A DNA stretch of 64,000 nucleotides from Flavobacteriales bacterium (GTDB taxonomy: Bacteria > Bacteroidota > Bacteroidia > Flavobacteriales_F > PHOS-HE28), in NCBI GenBank assembly GCA_016713865.1, contig JADJOG010000001.1:166280-230279 (forward strand). Reading direction: 5' to 3'. The notes beneath the pieces were generated by a model, which saw nothing but the letters and a program-made list of their open reading frames with translations, did not search any database and had not been told where the DNA came from. This document shows, piece after piece, positions 60,459 to 64,000 of this stretch. Numbering within the stretch: position 1 is the stretch's first letter; each line of letters begins with the position of its first letter. The position numbers were made by a program, and so were the translations under genes.

Positions 60459-61848
60459 ATGCCTCTCACGCGCGACAGCCGTATTGCGCTCCTTGCGCTC
60501 ATCGCGCTGAGCCTCTTGTTGCGCATGCTGGCTCGATCGTGGCGCGCTCGCGCACGACGAGCCATTCACCGTTTACTGGTCGCAACGCCCCATGGCCGAT
60601 TTCTGGGCAATGCTCGGAACGGAGAACAACCCGCCGCTGCATTTCCTGCTCACACGATGGTGGAGCAGCCTGGTGCCGTTCGAGCCCGCGTGGCTGCGAC
60701 TGCCTAGCGTATTGGCAAGCGCGCTCGTCGTATGGCCGCTCTTCCTGCTCGCGCATCGCCTCTCGAACCTCCCGGTAGCGATCACCGCTGGCCTGCTGCT
60801 CGCTTTCAGCAATTATCAGTTCGGTTTCGCGCAAGAGGTGCGCGCCTATGCCTTGTTCACGCTGCTGGCTGCATGGAGCATGTGGCTGCTCGCACGCATC
60901 GCTTCGGCGGACGGTCGTTCCTCTGCGCTGCCGCTCGCTTTCGTGAACGTGCTCCTCGTGTACACCCACTTCTTCGGATGGCTCCTGATCGGCGTACAAG
61001 CCATCGCTGTGCTGATGCACCCGCACTTCAAGGTGGCACGAATGGCCTTCTTGCGCGCGCTGCTGCTCACGTCTGCGCTATTCAGCCCTTACCTCCTGGT
61101 CTTTCTCACAAGGACCAGCTCAGCCATCAGCGAAGGCACCTGGTTAGGCCCACCGGCATGGGAAGAACTGTACAACATGGTCTGGCGCTGGAGCAACGCG
61201 CCAGTGTTGGCCATTGGCCTCCCATTGATCATCGCCGCCGCATTCCTGCGCAAGCGTTCCGGTGCGCCGCTCCGCGACTTGGCCTTGCTCTGGTGCTTGT
61301 TGCCGCTCGTGGGCATGTTCACCATATCGTTCTGGGTGCCTGTATTCCACGGACGTTACCTCGCATACGCGGCACCAGCCTACGCGTTGCTTGTAGCAAC
61401 CAGCATCGAACTGCTGCCGATCGAACGCAGGTTGCGCCTAGCCGTTTCGGTCATTGTTACTGCGGGCATGGCCTTCACATTCGCTCCGAATGACCAGAAA
61501 CGCTATGAGCCGGAGCAGGTCGCCAAACAGGTTGAAGAATGGTGCGATAACGAGTGCTTGGTGCAAGTTGGGCCAGCGTGGTATTGGCTCAATTACCTCG
61601 CGGCGAAGGACATCGTGGAACTCCAGCAGGACCAAGAACACCTCCTTCGCTCAGGGGTGTTCATGCCCAGCGAAGCACAGGCCGCAACCATGGGACCTGT
61701 CGTGCTCGTTGATGCCAGCGGGGATGAGCGCCTAGCACGGACGCGTGCCGCGCTGCGCGCTGCGTTTGGGCAAGTCGATTCCATTCAAGCCGACCATCGC
61801 GTATGGGTGCTGAGGTACACGCGACCGGAAACAACGGTTCGTCCCTGA
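60459..61848 (+). CDS. GT39-like integral-membrane glycosyltransferase
   Basis: About 463 residues. After ATG 60459 (MPLTRDSRIALLALIALSLL) a frameshift near 60535 separates the first helix from ALAHDEPFTVYWSQRPMADF, whose DE-containing loop is the catalytic loop of GT39/ArnT/PMT-like enzymes. About nine helices follow, with NNPPLHFLLTRWW, FGFAQEVRAYALFTLL and WVPVFHGRYLAYAAPAYALL; the soluble C-terminus is about 100 residues. It transfers sugars from a lipid-phosphate carrier to a periplasmic acceptor. It is followed by the S9 peptidase gene. Confidence 0.75.
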
Positions 61849-61920
61849 CGGCAACCGTTCATGGAACAACGGCGAGCGTTCGCACCGGAGCGAGCATCTT
61901 CGCGCCTTCACCACCAGCAC

Positions 61921-63866
61921 ATGCACAACCGGACCGCCCTGAAATCGCTCGCTGCCCCATTCGTTGCCATCGCGCTCGTCGCCTCATCCTGCGGAGGGGG
62001 CCAAACGGCTTCTGTGGCCCCGCCGCCCCGGATCGACATGAAGGACTTCTTCAAGAATCCGGAGAAGTCGAGCTTCCGCATCAGTCCCGATGGGCAATAC
62101 CTGAGCTACAAGGCGCCTTGGAAGAACCGCATGAACATTTTCGTGCAGAAGTTCGGCACCGCCGAAGCCGTGCAGGTCACACGCGATACCGTGCGCGATA
62201 TCGGCGGCTACTTCTGGAAAGGCGACCGTGTGGTTTACAGCCGCGACATCAATGGCGACGAGAATTTCATCGTGTTCAGCGCCAGCATCGACGGTTCCGA
62301 TGCGAAAGCCCTGACCCCGGAGAGCGGCGTGCGAGCGGGAACCCTCGATGTGCTGCACAATGTGCCGGGCATGGAATCGAAGATCCTGATCCAGATGAAT
62401 CAACGGAACCCACAGGTATTCGACCCCTACCTCTGCGACATCGCCAGCGGTGAGTTGAAGCCGCTGTACGACAACAGCAAGGAGAACTTCGAAGGCTGGA
62501 TCACCGATCACAACGGGGTGATCCGCATGACCACCAAGACCGACGGCACCGACCAGGTCTTCTACTACCGCGCCACGGAGCAAGAGCCCTTCGCCGAATA
62601 CATGCGCACCAGCTTCAAGGATAGCTGGAGCCCGCTCTTCTTCACCTTCGACAATGCGAACCTTTACGTGAGCCACAACTTGAATGGCCGCGATAAGAAT
62701 GCCGTTGTGGAATGGGACCTCGCCGGAAAAAAGGAGACGCGCCTGATCCACGAGAACAAGGACAATGATGTGACCAGCCTTTCATTCAGCAAGAAGCGGC
62801 AAGTGCTCACCATGGCCACATGGACCGGATGGAAGGAAGAGCGCCACATCCTGGACCCCATGACGCAGAGCCTGTACGACAAGCTCGCGCCGAAATTCAA
62901 CGGATACGATTATTGGATCTATGGCGAGAACGACAACGAGGACAAATTCATGGTGTGGGCCGGCAGCGACCGCCAGCCCGGCAAGTATTACTCACGATGC
63001 CACTGCCGATAAGCTGGAAGAGATGGCCACCCTTCGCCCATGGATCAAGGAGGAGCATATGGCCGAGATGAAACCCATCACCTACACCAGTCGCGACGGG
63101 CTCACCATTCACGGTTACTTGACACTGCCCGTTGGCCGCGAGGCGAAGAACCTCCCAGTCGTGATCAACCCGCACGGTGGGCCATGGGCGCGCGATGAGT
63201 GGGGCTTCAATCCCGAGATCCAACTGCTGGCGAATCGCGGCTACGCGGTGCTGCAGATGAACTTCCGCGGAAGCACCGGGCTATGGCCGCGAGTTCTGGA
63301 CGAAGAGCTTCAAGCAATGGGGCAAGACCATGCAGGACGACATCACCGATGGTGTCGAATGGCTGAAGTCGCAAGGCATCGCCGACCCCAAGCGCATCGC
63401 GATTTACGGGGGCAGTTATGGCGGGTACGCGACCCTCGCAGGCATCACCTCCACACCTGACCTGTATGCTTGCGCAGTGGACTATGTGGGCGTGAGCAAC
63501 ATGTTCACCTTCATGCAGACAGTGCCACCGTATTGGGAGCCCTTCAAGAAGATGATGTACGAGATGGTGGGCGACCCGAAAGCGGACAGCCTCCTGCTCC
63601 GCGAGGCATCACCTGTCTTCTTCGTCGACCGCATCAAGTGCCCGCTCTTCATCGCGCAAGGCGCCACAGACCCGCGCGTGAACAAGGACGAGAGCGATCA
63701 GGTAGTGGCAGCGCTGAAGGCCCGTGGCGTCGAGGTGCAATACCTCGTGAAGGACAATGAGGGCCACGGCTTCCGCAACGAGGAGAACCGTTTCGAGTTC
63801 TATGCAGCCATGGATGCTTTCCTCGCGCAGCACATCGGCAGCCAAGCCGCAACTGGATCGCATTAG
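61921..63866 (+). CDS. S9 family prolyl oligopeptidase-type lipoprotein
   Basis: About 648 residues from ATG 61921. The leader (MHNRTALKSLAAPFVAIALV ASSC) has a lipobox (VASSC) and Gly-rich start, so it is an envelope lipoprotein. A propeller domain (about 60-370, FRISPDGQYLSYKAPWKN, VVYSRDINGDENFIVFSA) precedes the alpha/beta hydrolase domain (GLTIHGYLTLPVG, VVINPHGGPWARD, GGSYGGYATLAG with the nucleophile Ser, GATDPRVNK with Asp, NEGHGFRNEENR with His). Frameshifts near 62990 and 63290 are each repaired by one base (PGKYY to ITHDATADKLEEM; STGYG to KSFKQWGK). It cuts short peptides, often after proline. Confidence 0.85.
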
Positions 63867-64000
63867 CGCCAATTCGGTGAACCCGCTGGGCAAGCGGATC
63901 AAAGCAGAGAGTATCCGCAGGCTCGATGAATCCGAGGCGCGCCTAACAGCGAAGTGCATCGGAAATTGTTCTGCCACTTTGCGCGGACGCGGTTTGGCAA
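63867..64000. other. Right-end sequence without recognisable gene
   Basis: 134 bp past the S9 peptidase stop. TTCGGTGAACCCGCTGGGCAAG and TCCGCAGGCTCGATGAATCCG show no coding continuity with the gene and no hairpin of note. Confidence 0.4.

Noticed and set aside
63609..63977. 122-codon minus-strand frame at the right end
   Set aside because: Overlaps the catalytic region of the S9 peptidase on the other strand; shadow.

Overview
The window looks like chromosome of a high-GC member of the Bacteroidota (Flavobacteriales-like), probably a metagenome-derived assembly. The lineage is inferred from several secreted proteins with type IX secretion (T9SS) C-terminal sorting domains, a PorX-type response regulator with a PglZ/alkaline-phosphatase domain next to a PorE-like TPR/beta-propeller/OmpA protein, a stand-alone GldM-C-like domain, GloVer and Ycf48-like cargo, and a TAnnTTTG-type promoter. 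No rRNA, tRNA, integrase or transposase was recognised.

Layout. 1-6.7 kb: the C-terminal part of a secreted reprolysin-like protease, a tandem universal stress protein, a Ycf48-like T9SS cargo protein and a membrane protein. 6.7-9.7 kb: a gene-poor belt of palindromic and tandem repeats containing one broken gene, followed by a LuxR-type response regulator. 10.6-25.4 kb: a defence island entirely on the minus strand, with genes overlapping or nearly abutting. Read in the direction of transcription it holds a motif-I-only methyltransferase-like protein, an Eco57I-like methylase, a GIY-YIG/helicase restriction subunit, a membrane-anchored unknown, a McrB with N-terminal EVE/PUA-like domains, McrC, an AbiU2-like HEPN protein, a 28-codon ORF copied from a uvrD start, DarT, DarG, and a UvrD-type helicase with a nuclease-like insertion. 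25.4-27.95 kb: a second repeat belt with a 42-bp minisatellite and a fibronectin-III protein. The repeat belts therefore flank the island on both sides.

28-44.5 kb: a GNAT-like protein, an outer-membrane-type protein, lipoproteins, a 7TM protein with a histidine kinase and the remnant of its response regulator, a Spy-like periplasmic protein, a zincin metallopeptidase, a GldM-C-like protein, T9SS cargo, a 7TMR-DISM guanylate/adenylate cyclase, a YiiX-like hydrolase and a DUF917 protein. 44.5-64 kb: core metabolism and cell biology: formate-tetrahydrofolate ligase, aroB-aroA, proline dehydrogenase, alanine dehydrogenase, tsaE, the porX/porE pair, M42 and S9 peptidases, a GNAT protein and a GT39-like glycosyltransferase.

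Data quality matters here. About twenty genes, including housekeeping ones such as porX and porE, are interrupted by single-base frameshifts that simple indels repair, often in homopolymers. This looks like residual long-read assembly error more than decay. Where pieces clearly belong to one protein they are given as one gene with the breaks noted. Truly disruptive events (for example the deletion joining the kinase and regulator at about 32.58 kb) are separated out.
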